A stretch of 64,000 bases of DNA from Streptomyces sp. NRRL F-6676 (GCF_000725625.1 NZ_JOHS01000033.1:18571-82570); one strand, 5' to 3'; shown: positions 16,389 through 26,060, counted from the first letter of the stretch. Made by a program: numbers and translations. Notes: generated from the sequence alone by a model not told the origin.

Positions 16389-17957
16389 TCAGTACGCGGC
16401 CCCCATGGCCCCGAGCTGGAGCCGGAGAGCCAGTCGTACGCGCGGCGAGGAAAGATCCACCGAAGCCACTTCCCCCAGGCGCCGCATGCGGTAACGCAAC
16501 GTGTTGGGATGGATGCGCAGGGCGTGAGCGGCACTTCTGGGATCGCCGTGGAAGTCCAGCCACGCGGTGAGCGTCGCCAGGTGCGCGGTCCCGTGCTCCC
16601 TGTCATGGGCCGAGAGGGCTGCGAGCGGGCCGCCGAGCAGGCCCGCTTCGATTCGCGTCGCCGCCTGGGCCCGTTCCACCACGACGACGTCCCAGACGTC
16701 CTCCACCCGGATGAGTCCACCGGACGCGACGGTCGGCAGTCGGCCCGCCGTGACCAACCGGCTGAGCTCGGCGGCCTCGCCACGCGAACGGGGAATCTCC
16801 TCGGGCGCGTGCGCCAGGCCGCCCATGACGGCGTACGCGCTTCGGTCGTGCGGGGAAAACTCGCCGAGGATGTTCCGCAGCCAGCGCACGGAACCCGGGC
16901 GAGGTGTCGTGGCAGGACCGTTGCCGCCGTCGCTCACCAGGCAGTACAGAAGGCCGTCGAACTCCACCGTGAGCGGCTGCTCCCAGCCGGCTCGACGGGC
17001 GACGGATTCCCAGACGAGGGCGTGCGCGCCCACGTCCCGCACCCCGTCCGGGGTGCCCAGAACGATGACGCGCCACGGGCCCGGCGGCAGCGCGAACGCC
17101 GCCTCCCGCTCCCCATGGCGCAGCACGGCGGAGAGGCGACCTTCCCGTATCCGGCGCCCCAAACCGGCGTCCGCGCGCAGGTGCAGCAGGTGCAGGGCAA
17201 GAGCGGACCCCACTCCTTCGAGTTCGCGAATACGTTCCGGAGGCACCGGCTTCTCGGCCACGGCCCAGATCGAGCCGAGCCATTCGCCCGCGGCACGAAC
17301 GGGAATGATCAGCCGTGGCAGCAGGCCGTCCGGCCCTGGAGGGGTCAGCACCGGCTCGCTGGAACTGGCGAGCCGGCGGTAGACGCCGCGGGCCCTGAAG
17401 TGCGCGGTCACCTCGGCAGGCACCCGTCGACCCACGATCGTCGAGACCCGCACGGAGTCCGTGATCTCCTGGCGTGCGGAGTAGGCGAGGACGCGCGAGT
17501 GGGCGTCCTCCACGGTCACGGGGGCATCGACGATGTCCGCTGCCGCATCCGCGAGGGCGAAGAGGGTGCCGCGCACACCCGCGGCATCCGTGTCCGTTCC
17601 CGCCCCGCGGTCGATGACACTGCGCAGCAGCCAGACAGCGCCCGTCCATGACACGTGCGGTTGCAGCTCCACGAGGGCCAGGCCGAGACGCTCGGCGATG
17701 TCGCCGATCCCCGAAGTCCTGATCACGGCGGCCTTCAGCACGAGTCCTTCCGCTCCAGCCGCGGCAGCTCGTTCCGCGAGCTCCGCAGCCGCATGCGGGT
17801 GTGTGACGCCCACGCCCAGGACGAGATCGCCCGGCTGTCCCGCGCCCTCACCGGGCTCCGCCAGCACGACATCGCGGATCTCGGCACCCGGCCCCGCGAC
17901 GACCATGCGCAACAGTCCGGCACCGAGCGAGGTGACGAGATCGGTGAGAGTGATCAC
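16389..17957 (-). CDS. PucR-family regulator
   Basis: The 522-residue protein has the three-part PucR layout: an N-terminal PucR domain (residues about 1-120), a central region of GAF/GGDEF-like character, and a C-terminal helix-turn-helix of the HTH_30 type at about residues 455-510 (LDFHGDPRSAAHALRIHPNTLRYRMRRLGE). Relatives activate purine, allantoin or amino-acid catabolic genes in response to the substrate. It is divergent from the D-amino-acid dehydrogenase gene, with a 7-bp inverted repeat between them, so that gene is the likeliest target. The start is GTG 17957. Confidence 0.9.
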   Translation of the reverse strand: MITLTDLVTSLGAGLLRMVVAGPGAEIRDVVLAEPGEGAGQPGDLVLGVGVTHPHAAAELAERAAAAGAEGLVLKAAVIRTSGIGDIAERLGLALVELQPHVSWTGAVWLLRSVIDRGAGTDTDAAGVRGTLFALADAAADIVDAPVTVEDAHSRVLAYSARQEITDSVRVSTIVGRRVPAEVTAHFRARGVYRRLASSSEPVLTPPGPDGLLPRLIIPVRAAGEWLGSIWAVAEKPVPPERIRELEGVGSALALHLLHLRADAGLGRRIREGRLSAVLRHGEREAAFALPPGPWRVIVLGTPDGVRDVGAHALVWESVARRAGWEQPLTVEFDGLLYCLVSDGGNGPATTPRPGSVRWLRNILGEFSPHDRSAYAVMGGLAHAPEEIPRSRGEAAELSRLVTAGRLPTVASGGLIRVEDVWDVVVVERAQAATRIEAGLLGGPLAALSAHDREHGTAHLATLTAWLDFHGDPRSAAHALRIHPNTLRYRMRRLGEVASVDLSSPRVRLALRLQLGAMGAAY

Positions 17958-18021
17958 GGCCGGACCCTGGTCCGGAGGACGACGGCTTCACTACGCATGC
18001 TGCGCATTCTGCATCACCCCT

Positions 18022-18038
18022 TTGTGCCCGTGGCACAA
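18022..18038. promoter_or_regulatory. Inverted repeat TTGTGCC-CGT-GGCACAA
   Basis: A perfect 7-bp inverted repeat with a 3-base spacer lies in the 175-base gap between the divergent PucR and D-amino-acid dehydrogenase genes. Position and symmetry suggest an operator for PucR or the Lrp-type protein. Which regulator binds is not shown by the sequence. Confidence 0.5.
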
Positions 18039-18132
18039 GCACCACGGCGGCCATGAGCGGATCACGACGAAGACAGCGGCGGCCCGCCCACCCAGGATCG
18101 ACACCGTTGCCGTCGAAACGGAAGGAAGCGCA

Positions 18133-19392
18133 ATGCGGTCCTCCTCCCCCGGTCCTGACCGAGTCGCCGTCGTCGGCGCAGGCATGGTCGGCCTCTCCAC
18201 TGCCTGGTTCCTCCAGGAACTCGGCGCCACCGTCACCGTGCTCGAACGCGCTGACGTGGCCGCCGGATCCTCATGGGGCAACGCAGGATGGATCACCCCC
18301 GGACTCGCCACGCCCCTGCCCGAACCCGCCGTTCTGCGCTATGGCCTGCGGGCCGTACTGAGCCCTTCCTCGCCCGTCTATGTCCCCTTGAGCAGCGATT
18401 TCCGGCTGCTGCGGTTCCTGGCGGGTTTCGCACGCCACAGCACCACCGCCAGGTGGAAACGTGCGATGTGGTCGCTGGTGCCGATCAACCGGCTGGCGCT
18501 GTCGAGCTTTGACGCCCTGTCGGAGGGCGGCGTCGCTGCCGAAACCGTCCCCGCGGGCTCGTTCCTCGCCGCGTACGGCAGCGCACAGGAGCGCGAGGTG
18601 TTGCTGGACGAACTGGAGCACATACGGTCCTCGGGACAGAGCATCGAGTTCGATGTGCTCAGTGGTGACGAGGCTCGGGAGGTCGAACCGGCGCTGTCCG
18701 GGAAGGTCGGCGCGGCGCTGCGGCTGCACGGGCAGCGCTATGTCGACCCGGGGGCCTATGTGCGCGCCCTCGCCGCCGCGGTCCGTGCCCGTGGCGGCGA
18801 GGTCCGGATCGGTGCGGAGGTCACCGACGTGTCGGACGACGGCCGAGGAGTTCGAGTCCGCACGACGGACGGCAGAGTGGATCACGTCGACTCCGTCGTC
18901 CTCGCCAACGGTGTCTGGTTGCGTCGCCTCGGCCATCGGTTCGGCGTGCGCTCCCTCATCCAGGCCGGGCGGGGTTACAGCTTCAGCGTCCCCATGGAAC
19001 GGGTGCCCTCGGCACCGGTGTACTTCCCCGCTCAGCGTGTGGCCTGCACGCCGCTGGAAGGTCAGCGCCTGCGGGTGGCGGGCATGATGGAGTTCCGGTC
19101 TCCTGAGGCGCCTTTGGACGCCCGCCGGATCAACGCCCTCGTGGAAGCCGCCCGGCCGCTGCTGGACGGAGCGGACCTCGAGATGCGCAAGGACGAATGG
19201 GTGGGTTCGCGGCCCTGTACCCCCGACGGCCTGCCGCTCATCGGCGCCACTCGCTCGCCACGTGTGTTCGCCGCCGGCGGGCACGGCATGTGGGGCATGA
19301 CTCTCGGACCGGCGACCGGTCGCCTGCTCGCGGAGCAGGTGGTCACCGGCCGTCGGCCGGCGGAACTGGGCCCCTTCGATCCGTTGCGCTGA
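18133..19392 (+). CDS. FAD-dependent D-amino-acid dehydrogenase (DadA family)
   Basis: The 419-residue flavoprotein starts at ATG 18133 behind GGAAGGA. RVAVVGAGMVGLSTAWFL is the FAD dinucleotide-binding motif, SSWGNAGWITPG the DadA-type loop, and the C-terminal GGHGMWGMTLGPATGRLLAEQV closes the flavin site. The family oxidises D-amino acids to 2-oxo acids and ammonia, passing electrons to the respiratory chain. The N-acyl-D-amino-acid deacylase 2.6 kb away could supply its substrate, and a decayed RidA gene, whose family removes the imine intermediates, lies further along the island. Confidence 0.9.
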   Translation: MRSSSPGPDRVAVVGAGMVGLSTAWFLQELGATVTVLERADVAAGSSWGNAGWITPGLATPLPEPAVLRYGLRAVLSPSSPVYVPLSSDFRLLRFLAGFARHSTTARWKRAMWSLVPINRLALSSFDALSEGGVAAETVPAGSFLAAYGSAQEREVLLDELEHIRSSGQSIEFDVLSGDEAREVEPALSGKVGAALRLHGQRYVDPGAYVRALAAAVRARGGEVRIGAEVTDVSDDGRGVRVRTTDGRVDHVDSVVLANGVWLRRLGHRFGVRSLIQAGRGYSFSVPMERVPSAPVYFPAQRVACTPLEGQRLRVAGMMEFRSPEAPLDARRINALVEAARPLLDGADLEMRKDEWVGSRPCTPDGLPLIGATRSPRVFAAGGHGMWGMTLGPATGRLLAEQVVTGRRPAELGPFDPLR

Positions 19393-19435
19393 CGCGGGAC
19401 GGCGGCCCGTAGCCGGTGCGCAGGCCCGTCGCCAC

Positions 19436-20473
19436 TCAGGCCGCGCCGGGCAGCATGCCCCACGGGTCCACCGGGATCACCTCGGTGGACCTGCCGTGCT
19501 CGTCCACCAGGCGTCCGTGCACCTTCACCTGACGGAGCACCAGACGACGTTCGGCGATGGTGACCTGCGGATGTTCCGCGGCCAGTCTGAGCACGATCTC
19601 GTCCAGGTGCTCCACCGAACGCAGGCTGACGATCAGACACAGATTGGTGCGACTGACCACGGGCGCGCAGAAGCGCGTCTCCCGCCACTCCCCGATCGCC
19701 CGTCCGATGCCGCCGACTTCGGCGTCGGGTGCCGTCAGCCACAGCATCGCCATGGCGTGCCATCCGGCCAGGGGCCGCGCCACATCGCAGCGGAAGGCGA
19801 TTTCGCCCCGTCGCTGCAACCGGTCGAGGCGGCGCTTGACCACCTGCGGCGAAGTCCCCAGGTCTTGTGCGACCTCGGTGTAACTGCGGCGCCCGTCCCT
19901 TCCCAGGGCGAGGTACAGCGCTCTGTCGTCGGCGCTGAGGGGACGCAGTTCCTTGGGAGGCGGCCCCAGGTCGCTACGGACCTGCTCGCGTTGCGCGCGA
20001 TTGAGCACTCCGTGCCTCCAACGCCCCCCGCCCAGCATGCCCGTGTAGACATGGCTGCTCACCCGGGTGACGTCGGGGGTGATCGGCAGCCCGTCCAGCA
20101 GCACCGCGGAGATGGCATCGACCGTTGGGGCGACCACCAGGGCGAACAGGTCGTACTCGCCGACCGTGATGCCCACGGTGGCGATGTGCGGCAGCGGGGT
20201 GAAGGCGGCGGCCACGTCCACGGCCGTGCCGGGTTTGCAGGCCACCTCGACGATCGCTCCCCGGAAAGTGGGGCCTTCCAGGGTGATGCACGTCCATGCG
20301 GTGCGTGCCCGGACGAGCGCCTGCCATCTGCGGGCCAGGGTGACCGGGGACAGGTCGAGCACCTCGGACAGGGTGGTCCAGCTCACGCGTGGGTTCAGTT
20401 GCAGCGCATCGGTGAGGGCGAGGTCGGTCTCGTCCAGGATCGGGACTCCGCCCCGGCCGACAGAACTCGTCAT
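19436..20473 (-). CDS. Double-length Lrp/AsnC-family regulator
   Basis: About 345 residues, twice the usual Lrp length. It has two AsnC-type helix-turn-helix units: residues about 8-60 (TDALQLNPRVSWTTLSEVLDL) and about 180-235 (YLALGRDGRRSYTEVAQDLG, PQVVKRRLDRLQ). Each is followed by a RAM-type ligand domain. Such tandem proteins are common in actinomycetes and usually act on an adjacent amino-acid gene. I chose ATG 20473, which has GGGACGG close upstream; GTG 20485 is also possible. It is convergent with the dehydrogenase and divergent from the transporter. Confidence 0.88.
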   Translation of the reverse strand: MTSSVGRGGVPILDETDLALTDALQLNPRVSWTTLSEVLDLSPVTLARRWQALVRARTAWTCITLEGPTFRGAIVEVACKPGTAVDVAAAFTPLPHIATVGITVGEYDLFALVVAPTVDAISAVLLDGLPITPDVTRVSSHVYTGMLGGGRWRHGVLNRAQREQVRSDLGPPPKELRPLSADDRALYLALGRDGRRSYTEVAQDLGTSPQVVKRRLDRLQRRGEIAFRCDVARPLAGWHAMAMLWLTAPDAEVGGIGRAIGEWRETRFCAPVVSRTNLCLIVSLRSVEHLDEIVLRLAAEHPQVTIAERRLVLRQVKVHGRLVDEHGRSTEVIPVDPWGMLPGAA

Positions 20474-20631
20474 AATCCGTCCCACCCGCGTGCTCGACGC
20501 AATTTTCCTTCATCTTGGCGGGCCGAACGTGATGCGGGAGCACCCTGAACGGCATCGCCGTCCACGCCGCCGTCATCTTTAACGCGGTGTTCATGCCCGC
20601 GCAAGTTCACTCACACATCCCGGAGGCTTCC

Positions 20632-21966
20632 ATGAGAGCCCTGTCCCCGCTCGCGGTGGAGCACGACGCCCGGCGCGATGCTCTGTACGCGAAAGCGGCA
20701 CGGCGGATCATTCCGCTGCTGGTCGTGTGCTACACCTTCGCCTATCTGGACCGGGTCAACATCGGCTTCGCCAAGCTCCAGATGCAGCAGGACATCGGCA
20801 TCAGCGAGCATGTGTACGGAGTGGCAGCCGGCATCTTCTTCCTCGGATACGTCATCTTCGAGGTGCCGAGCAATCTGTGGCTGGCCAGGGTGGGGACGCG
20901 CAAGACGGTCGTGCGCATCATGATCCTTTGGGGGATCACCTCGGCGGCCATGGTGTTCGTCCATGACGCCACCAGCTTCTACGCCATCCGCTTCCTGCTC
21001 GGTGTCTTCGAGGCCGGTTTCGCACCGGGGATCATCTACTACCTCACCCTGTGGTTCCCGCCGGCCCGGATGGCGGCGGTCATGTCGTACGTCATGCTTC
21101 CCGGGCCCATCGGATCGATGGTCGGTGGCCCGCTGTCCACTTGGATCATGTCGACCCTCGACGGCGCCGCCGAACTTGCCGGATGGCAGTGGGTGTTCAT
21201 CATCGAGGGCCTGCCCTGTGTCCTGCTCGGAGTCGTGGTCTGGAAGACGCTCGTAGACCGTCCGTCCGACGCCGGGTGGCTCACGGCCGAGGAGAAGGAC
21301 ATCATCACGGTCGACATCGGCAAGCGCCAGCAGGGCGGCAAGCACCGGCTCGGCGCGGCACTCACGGCTCCGCGGACCTACAGCCTGGCCCTCAGCTACT
21401 TCTGCCTCATCAGCGGCATCTATGCCGTGAGCTTCTGGCTTCCGACCATCCTCACGGAGAACGGTGTCCACGGCCTTTCCCGTGTCGGTGCCCTCTCCGC
21501 GGTCCCGTACCTGTTCGCCATCGTGTTCATGCTGATCGTCGGCCGCCGTTCCGACCGCACCGGCGAGCGCCGGCTGCACAGCGCGATCCCGGCCGGGATC
21601 GCCGTCTTCGCACTGGCATGTGCCGCTGTGACCGCGAGCCACTTCGTGGTGTCCTTCCTGTCGATCAGCGTGGCAATCGTCTGCCTCTGGGTGGCGTACA
21701 CCGTCTTCTGGTCGATCCCGCCCTCGTTCCTCAAGGGGACGGCCGCAGCCGGAGGTATCGCGTTCATCAACTCGATCGGGCTCCTCGGCGGCTTCTTCAG
21801 CCCCATGATCATGGGATTCGTGAAAGAACGCACCGGGAGTACCGAGTGGGGGCTGCTGACGATGAGCGCGCTTGTCGCCGCTGGCACAGCGCTGCTGCTC
21901 GCGACCAAACCGACCCCCGCGCGCGTGGAGACGGACATCGAACGCGAGGTGCCTGCCGGCACGTGA
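20632..21966 (+). CDS. MFS transporter, anion:cation symporter (ACS) type
   Basis: The 444-residue membrane protein has 12 predicted helices. YTFAYLDRVNIGFAKLQMQ is the hallmark first-helix motif of ACS-family transporters for organic acids, and FEVPSNLWLARVGTRK and FEAGFAPGIIYYLTLWFP are further family motifs. It probably imports an organic anion such as an N-acyl amino acid. ATG 20632 has GGAGG six bases upstream. The deacylase starts 41 bases after its stop, so the two form an operon and share a substrate by inference. Confidence 0.9.
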   Translation: MRALSPLAVEHDARRDALYAKAARRIIPLLVVCYTFAYLDRVNIGFAKLQMQQDIGISEHVYGVAAGIFFLGYVIFEVPSNLWLARVGTRKTVVRIMILWGITSAAMVFVHDATSFYAIRFLLGVFEAGFAPGIIYYLTLWFPPARMAAVMSYVMLPGPIGSMVGGPLSTWIMSTLDGAAELAGWQWVFIIEGLPCVLLGVVVWKTLVDRPSDAGWLTAEEKDIITVDIGKRQQGGKHRLGAALTAPRTYSLALSYFCLISGIYAVSFWLPTILTENGVHGLSRVGALSAVPYLFAIVFMLIVGRRSDRTGERRLHSAIPAGIAVFALACAAVTASHFVVSFLSISVAIVCLWVAYTVFWSIPPSFLKGTAAAGGIAFINSIGLLGGFFSPMIMGFVKERTGSTEWGLLTMSALVAAGTALLLATKPTPARVETDIEREVPAGT

Positions 21967-22007
21967 TCGCGTCCTCCTTCCCCACCAGCCGTATCGGAGT
22001 GATTCCC

Positions 22008-23594
22008 ATGCCTGCTTCCACGCTCTTCCGCAAGGCCACCGTCGTCGACGGTTCCGGTGCCCCGGCCTACACCGCCGACGTCCATGTCGCCGACTCCCGG
22101 ATCACCCGCGTGAGCGATCCACGTCCCGGGGCGGGGACGGCGGACCGTGTCATCGACGCCGAGGGACTCGTCCTGAGCCCGGGGTTCATCGACGTCCACT
22201 CACACGCCGACAACGCCCCGTTCCTGCATACTGCCGATGTGTCCAAGGTGACCCAGGGGGTCACCACAGAGGTCGTCGGCAACTGCGGATTCAGCCTGGC
22301 TCCGGTGCACGATGCCCATCGGGACGCCTTTCGCTCCTTCACCCGCCGCATCTTCCCCCCACTGCCGTTCGACTGGTCGTCCATCGAGGAGTTCTTCTCC
22401 CGGGCTGACGAGGCCGGCCACGTCGTCAATGTCGCCCATCTCATCGGCCACAACGCCCTGCGCATCGCTGCCATGGGACTGGAGGCCCGCGCACCCCGCC
22501 CCCAGGAGCTGGAGGCGATGCGGTCGCAGCTGCGCCGGGCCCTGGAGGCCGGAGTGTTCGGGCTCTCCACGGGACTCATCTACCCGCCCGGAGTGTTCTC
22601 CGAGGTCGAGGAACTCGTCGCACTCGCCGAGGTGCTGCCGCCCGGCCGTGTCTACGCCACTCACATGCGGGGCGAGGGACCGCAGTTGTTGCGGAGTGTC
22701 GCCGAGGCGGTGCACATCGCCGAACGCGCCGGGTGCCGCCTACAGGTCTCCCATCTCAAGGCGACGGGAAAGCAGGCCTGGGGAACCGTGAGCGACGCGC
22801 TCAAGGCTCTCGACGCGGCCCGGGCACGCGGCCTCGTCGCGCATCAGGACGTGTATCCCTACGAAGCCGCCGGCACGATGCTCACCGCCTGCCTCCCCCC
22901 GTGGTTCCAGGACGGCGGCAACCAGGCCTTCCTCGCCCGGCTCCGTTCCGAGGACGCTCTGACTCGCGCCAGGGCCGAGCTGGAGCGGCATGACGGCAGT
23001 TGGGAGAACTGGGTGGCCGCGGCGGGGTGGGACCGCATCGTCGTGGCCTCCTCCGCAACCCATCAGTACGACGGCATGACCCTCGCGCACATCGCCGCGC
23101 AGAAGGGAATCGCCTCGTTCGACGCCCTGGTCGGCGTGCTGCTGCAAGAGGAGCTCCAGGTCTCCATGACGGTGTTCGCCATGGACGAGAAGGACATCGC
23201 CGCGGCGATCGCCCATCCCAGCTCGATGATCGGGTCCGACGGCATGCCACCGGGAAACGGTGGCAAGCCCCACCCCCGGATGTTCGGCACGTTCCCGAAG
23301 ATCCTGGCCACATACGTCCGTGACACCGGTCTGCTGTCGCTGCCCGAAGCGATCCGGAAGATGACGTACTTGCCCGCCACCGCCTTCGGCATCCCCGACC
23401 GAGGACGCATCGCGGAGGGCTGTGCGGCCGATCTCGTCCTCTTCGACGCCGGGACGGTCAAGGACCACGCGACCTATGAAGCACCGGATCGGCGGGCGGG
23501 GGGCATACGCACCGTCATGGTCAACGGGCGGATCGTGGTGGAGGACGGCGAATTCAGCGGGGAGCGAGCGGGAAGGCGTCTCACCCCGGCATGA
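22008..23594 (+). CDS. N-acyl-D-amino-acid deacylase (amidohydrolase superfamily)
   Basis: The 528-residue enzyme shows FIDVHSHAD (the first metal histidines), TTEVVGNCGFSLAP (with the Cys ligand region typical of D-aminoacylases), LIGHNALR, VYATHMRGEG, RLQVSHLKATGK and MIGSDGMPP (the catalytic Asp). This set is characteristic of zinc-dependent N-acyl-D-amino-acid deacylases rather than dihydropyrimidinases. It would release D-amino acids that the DadA-type enzyme can oxidise. It is the second gene of a two-gene unit with the ACS transporter, behind a GGAG site. Confidence 0.92.
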   Translation: MPASTLFRKATVVDGSGAPAYTADVHVADSRITRVSDPRPGAGTADRVIDAEGLVLSPGFIDVHSHADNAPFLHTADVSKVTQGVTTEVVGNCGFSLAPVHDAHRDAFRSFTRRIFPPLPFDWSSIEEFFSRADEAGHVVNVAHLIGHNALRIAAMGLEARAPRPQELEAMRSQLRRALEAGVFGLSTGLIYPPGVFSEVEELVALAEVLPPGRVYATHMRGEGPQLLRSVAEAVHIAERAGCRLQVSHLKATGKQAWGTVSDALKALDAARARGLVAHQDVYPYEAAGTMLTACLPPWFQDGGNQAFLARLRSEDALTRARAELERHDGSWENWVAAAGWDRIVVASSATHQYDGMTLAHIAAQKGIASFDALVGVLLQEELQVSMTVFAMDEKDIAAAIAHPSSMIGSDGMPPGNGGKPHPRMFGTFPKILATYVRDTGLLSLPEAIRKMTYLPATAFGIPDRGRIAEGCAADLVLFDAGTVKDHATYEAPDRRAGGIRTVMVNGRIVVEDGEFSGERAGRRLTPA

Positions 23595-23599
23595 GCCAC

Positions 23600-23950
23600 C
23601 GGACCGCCCTGGCCGGTCCGCGCATGAGACCTCTGGGAGCTGTGGGGACCGGCCATACCTCCCGTCGGAGGAGCTGCTGCCCTACGTGCGGTGGCCTGCG
23701 GCAGCTGCTGGTCGAGCAGCCGGTTCGCCGCCTCGTCGCCAGTGGGCCGACTTCGAGGCGCTCGTATCCCTTGTCGAACCCGGGCAGCGCGGCCGCGGTG
23801 CGGACTCCCACCAACGGGGTGACGGGTTCGCTGTCCATGCGTCGCGCCACGAAGGAGAGAATCTCCAGTGTTCCGCGATCGATCCACTGTGCGTCGTCGA
23901 CAAGGTGCGTCTCGGACTCGCTCCAGAATTCTGCGGCGAGCGGTCCCCGC
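23600..23950 (-). pseudogene. Remnant of a LuxR-family large ATPase regulator
   Basis: On the minus strand LVDDAQWIDRGTLEILSFV and LVGVRTAAALPGFDKGYERL match the Walker B region and next segment of MalT/LuxR-type ATPases. The continuation LLDQQLP is in a different frame, then VGQQLLRRE in another, so at least two frameshifts are present. The P-loop part and the whole C-terminal helix-turn-helix are missing. It is a fragment of an ordinary LuxR ATPase gene, left behind in the island. Confidence 0.75.
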
Positions 23951-24225
23951 GAGCCCTTCCCGCATTTTCCAGGGAATCGAGAATTCCCAGACAATAGCGC
24001 GCCCGACCGTGACAGTGCCCGCAGGTCCGGCGTCACCGGGCTTGGGTCGTGTTGAGCCGGCGACGACACACGCATCGCCCGACATATTCCGCCCGTCGCC
24101 CGCCGGTTCGCCACAGTACCGCGCCCTGCCCATGCCCTACGGGCTCCCGGCCGGGCGTCGAGGTCGCCGCGGGGCAGAACCGGCAGGCGCACGCGCTCTC
24201 CGCCTGTGGGCGAACGGCACCGATG

Positions 24226-24285
24226 CAGTCATGTGACTGATACGGGTGTTTCCCATCTCAGTCACGTGACTGATACCCGTTGACT
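24226..24285. promoter_or_regulatory. Paired TetR-type palindromic operators before the MBL gene
   Basis: TCAGTCACGTGACTGA at 24258-24273 is a perfect 16-bp palindrome. A near copy, CAGTCATGTGACTG, lies at 24226-24239, and both are followed by GATAC. ACGGGT (24242-24247) and ACCCGT (24275-24280) add an outer inverted repeat, and a TTGACT box (24280-24285) adjoins. This looks like an operator-promoter for the Tat-exported MBL protein. No TetR-type regulator gene is present in the window nearby. The rest of the stretch from 23951 to 24409 shows no gene. Confidence 0.6.
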
Positions 24286-24409
24286 GCTCCTTGAAGCACC
24301 ATGGTCAAACCGGCCGTGATGACGTGAATGCGGCCTTGTCACAGTCCTGGCCGCCTCCAATGGCCGGCGCGCCAGGACATCTTGTGTGTACTTCATCGGA
24401 GTGCGAAAA

Positions 24410-25450
24410 ATGGACAGCGAAAATCGTTCACGTTCCCTGAGCCGGCGCGGCTTCGTCGGAATGACCGCGGGCATCGGCGCGGCCGTCGGTGCCGGCAGCC
24501 TGTTCGGCAGCCGGCTCCCCGCGTCAGCCGCCGAACGCCGGACGCGGGTCCAGACGATCGAACTGGGCAGGGTCACCATCACCCGTGTCGTCGAGTTCAG
24601 CGGTCCGGTGGGCCTGACGTCGCGCCAGTTCTTCCCGGACAGCGCGCCGGAGCTGTGGCAGGAGAACGAGAACTGGCTGAGCCCGGACTTCTGGAACCCC
24701 AGCACCGACATGGTCGGCTCCGCCCTGCAAACATGGGTCTTGCGTAGTGAGGGCAAGACGATCCTGATCGACACGGGCGCCGGAAACGACAAATTCCGCC
24801 CCTACGCCAAGCAGTGGCAGTACATGGACACCGACTTCCTGCGCCGCCTCGCCCGCGCCGGGGTGCGCCCCGAGGACGTCGACGTCGTCGTGAACACTCA
24901 CCTCCACAACGACCACGTCGGCTGGAACACCCGGCGCGAGGACCGCGACTGGGTGCCGACCTTCCCCAACGCCACGTACGTGATCCCCAAGGTCGACTTC
25001 GACTTCTGGAACCCCCAGAGCCCGGTGCGGCCGAAGTACTGGCAGGGCAATCAGAACGTCTGGGAGGACAGCGTACTTCCGGTCCACAACGCCGGCCTGG
25101 TGAAGCTGTGGGAGGACTCGCACACCCTGGACGGCAGCTTGAAGCTGCACCTCGCCCCCGGGCACACTCCCGGCTCCTCCGTCCTCCGGCTGGAATCGGG
25201 TAAGGAAAAGGCGCTGTTCACCGGCGACCTGCTGCACACCCCGCTCCAGCTCGAACACCCCGAATTCAACAGCTGCTTCGAGGAGGACGAGAAGAAGGCG
25301 CTCGCCACCCGGCGCCGCGAACTGGAGTGGGCCGCCGACAACAAGGCCCTCGTCCTGCCCGCCCACCTTCCCGGCCACGGCGCCGCCGAGGTGGAGCGCA
25401 ACGGCAGCTACTTCAAGATCAAGGAGTGGGCGGGCTTCAGCCGCAGCTGA
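24410..25450 (+). CDS. Tat-exported metallo-beta-lactamase-fold hydrolase
   Basis: The 346-residue protein starts at ATG 24410 with GGAG upstream. Residues 9-40 are a twin-arginine signal (SLSRRGFVGMTAG, then a hydrophobic stretch ending ASAAE), so it is exported folded. The zinc motif HLHNDHVGWN (His164, His166, Asp168, His169) is complete, and LAPGHTPGS and FTGDLLHTP supply further ligands. The closest layout is that of lactonase-type quorum-quenching or organophosphate-degrading MBL enzymes, but the substrate is unknown. It is transcribed alone behind a pair of palindromic operators. Confidence 0.88.
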   Translation: MDSENRSRSLSRRGFVGMTAGIGAAVGAGSLFGSRLPASAAERRTRVQTIELGRVTITRVVEFSGPVGLTSRQFFPDSAPELWQENENWLSPDFWNPSTDMVGSALQTWVLRSEGKTILIDTGAGNDKFRPYAKQWQYMDTDFLRRLARAGVRPEDVDVVVNTHLHNDHVGWNTRREDRDWVPTFPNATYVIPKVDFDFWNPQSPVRPKYWQGNQNVWEDSVLPVHNAGLVKLWEDSHTLDGSLKLHLAPGHTPGSSVLRLESGKEKALFTGDLLHTPLQLEHPEFNSCFEEDEKKALATRRRELEWAADNKALVLPAHLPGHGAAEVERNGSYFKIKEWAGFSRS

Positions 25451-26060
25451 ACCGGCCGGAAGGACCGTCCGGCATCGCGAGCCCGGCGCACCCTCCGTGT
25501 CGCGCCGCGGAACCAGGCCGTCACCTGCGAAGTCTCCCGGGATACGCGCCGTCAACCGCGGGCACGACCGTCCACAGGCGGAAGGATGACGGAGAGCTGT
25601 GCGTCGCCCGGAGCAGCGTCTGCTGCTGCACATCGATCACCTCGACGCGACCTCGACCGTACTCGCACGAGCCTTGGACCCGCTCGCCCGGGAACCCGGC
25701 CACGCCCCGGGCCGTCGTCCGCACAGCACCGGGCCACGACCGGCCACACCACTTCACGGGACGTCCGCGGCTGCGGCCGTCCCCTGTGCCCACCGCGCGC
25801 AGACGGCGACCGACCGTGTTGCCCGCCGGATCGAGCGGCCCCGAAGCCTTGTCGGCCGCCACTTCTCTCCCGGACGGCACGGGCCGGGGCATGGGCCGGT
25901 GGGCACGGGTCATCGATGAGGTGCGACTCCGTCCAGCGGCCGACGGTCCGTCGTGGCCAGGTGCAGTCACGTGACGTATACCGCGGCCCGTGCCCGGTAC
26001 CGCAGCATCGTGGTGGGGGGTCGCTCACGGAGCGGTCGTACTCGCCGGGAGGCGGCCGAG
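25451..26060. other. Degraded island stretch without a supported gene
   Basis: This 610-base stretch after the MBL gene has long open frames on both strands, but none shows recognisable domains or a ribosome site. It contains GTCACGTGAC at 25966-25975, which repeats the centre of the palindromes before the MBL gene, followed by GTATAC. It may be the relic of a gene lost from the island together with its promoter. Confidence 0.45.

Noticed and set aside
22008..23594. Dihydropyrimidinase or urease-like amidohydrolase for the deacylase
   Set aside because: The NCGFSLAP and GSDGMPP motifs and the DadA-type neighbour fit D-aminoacylases better.
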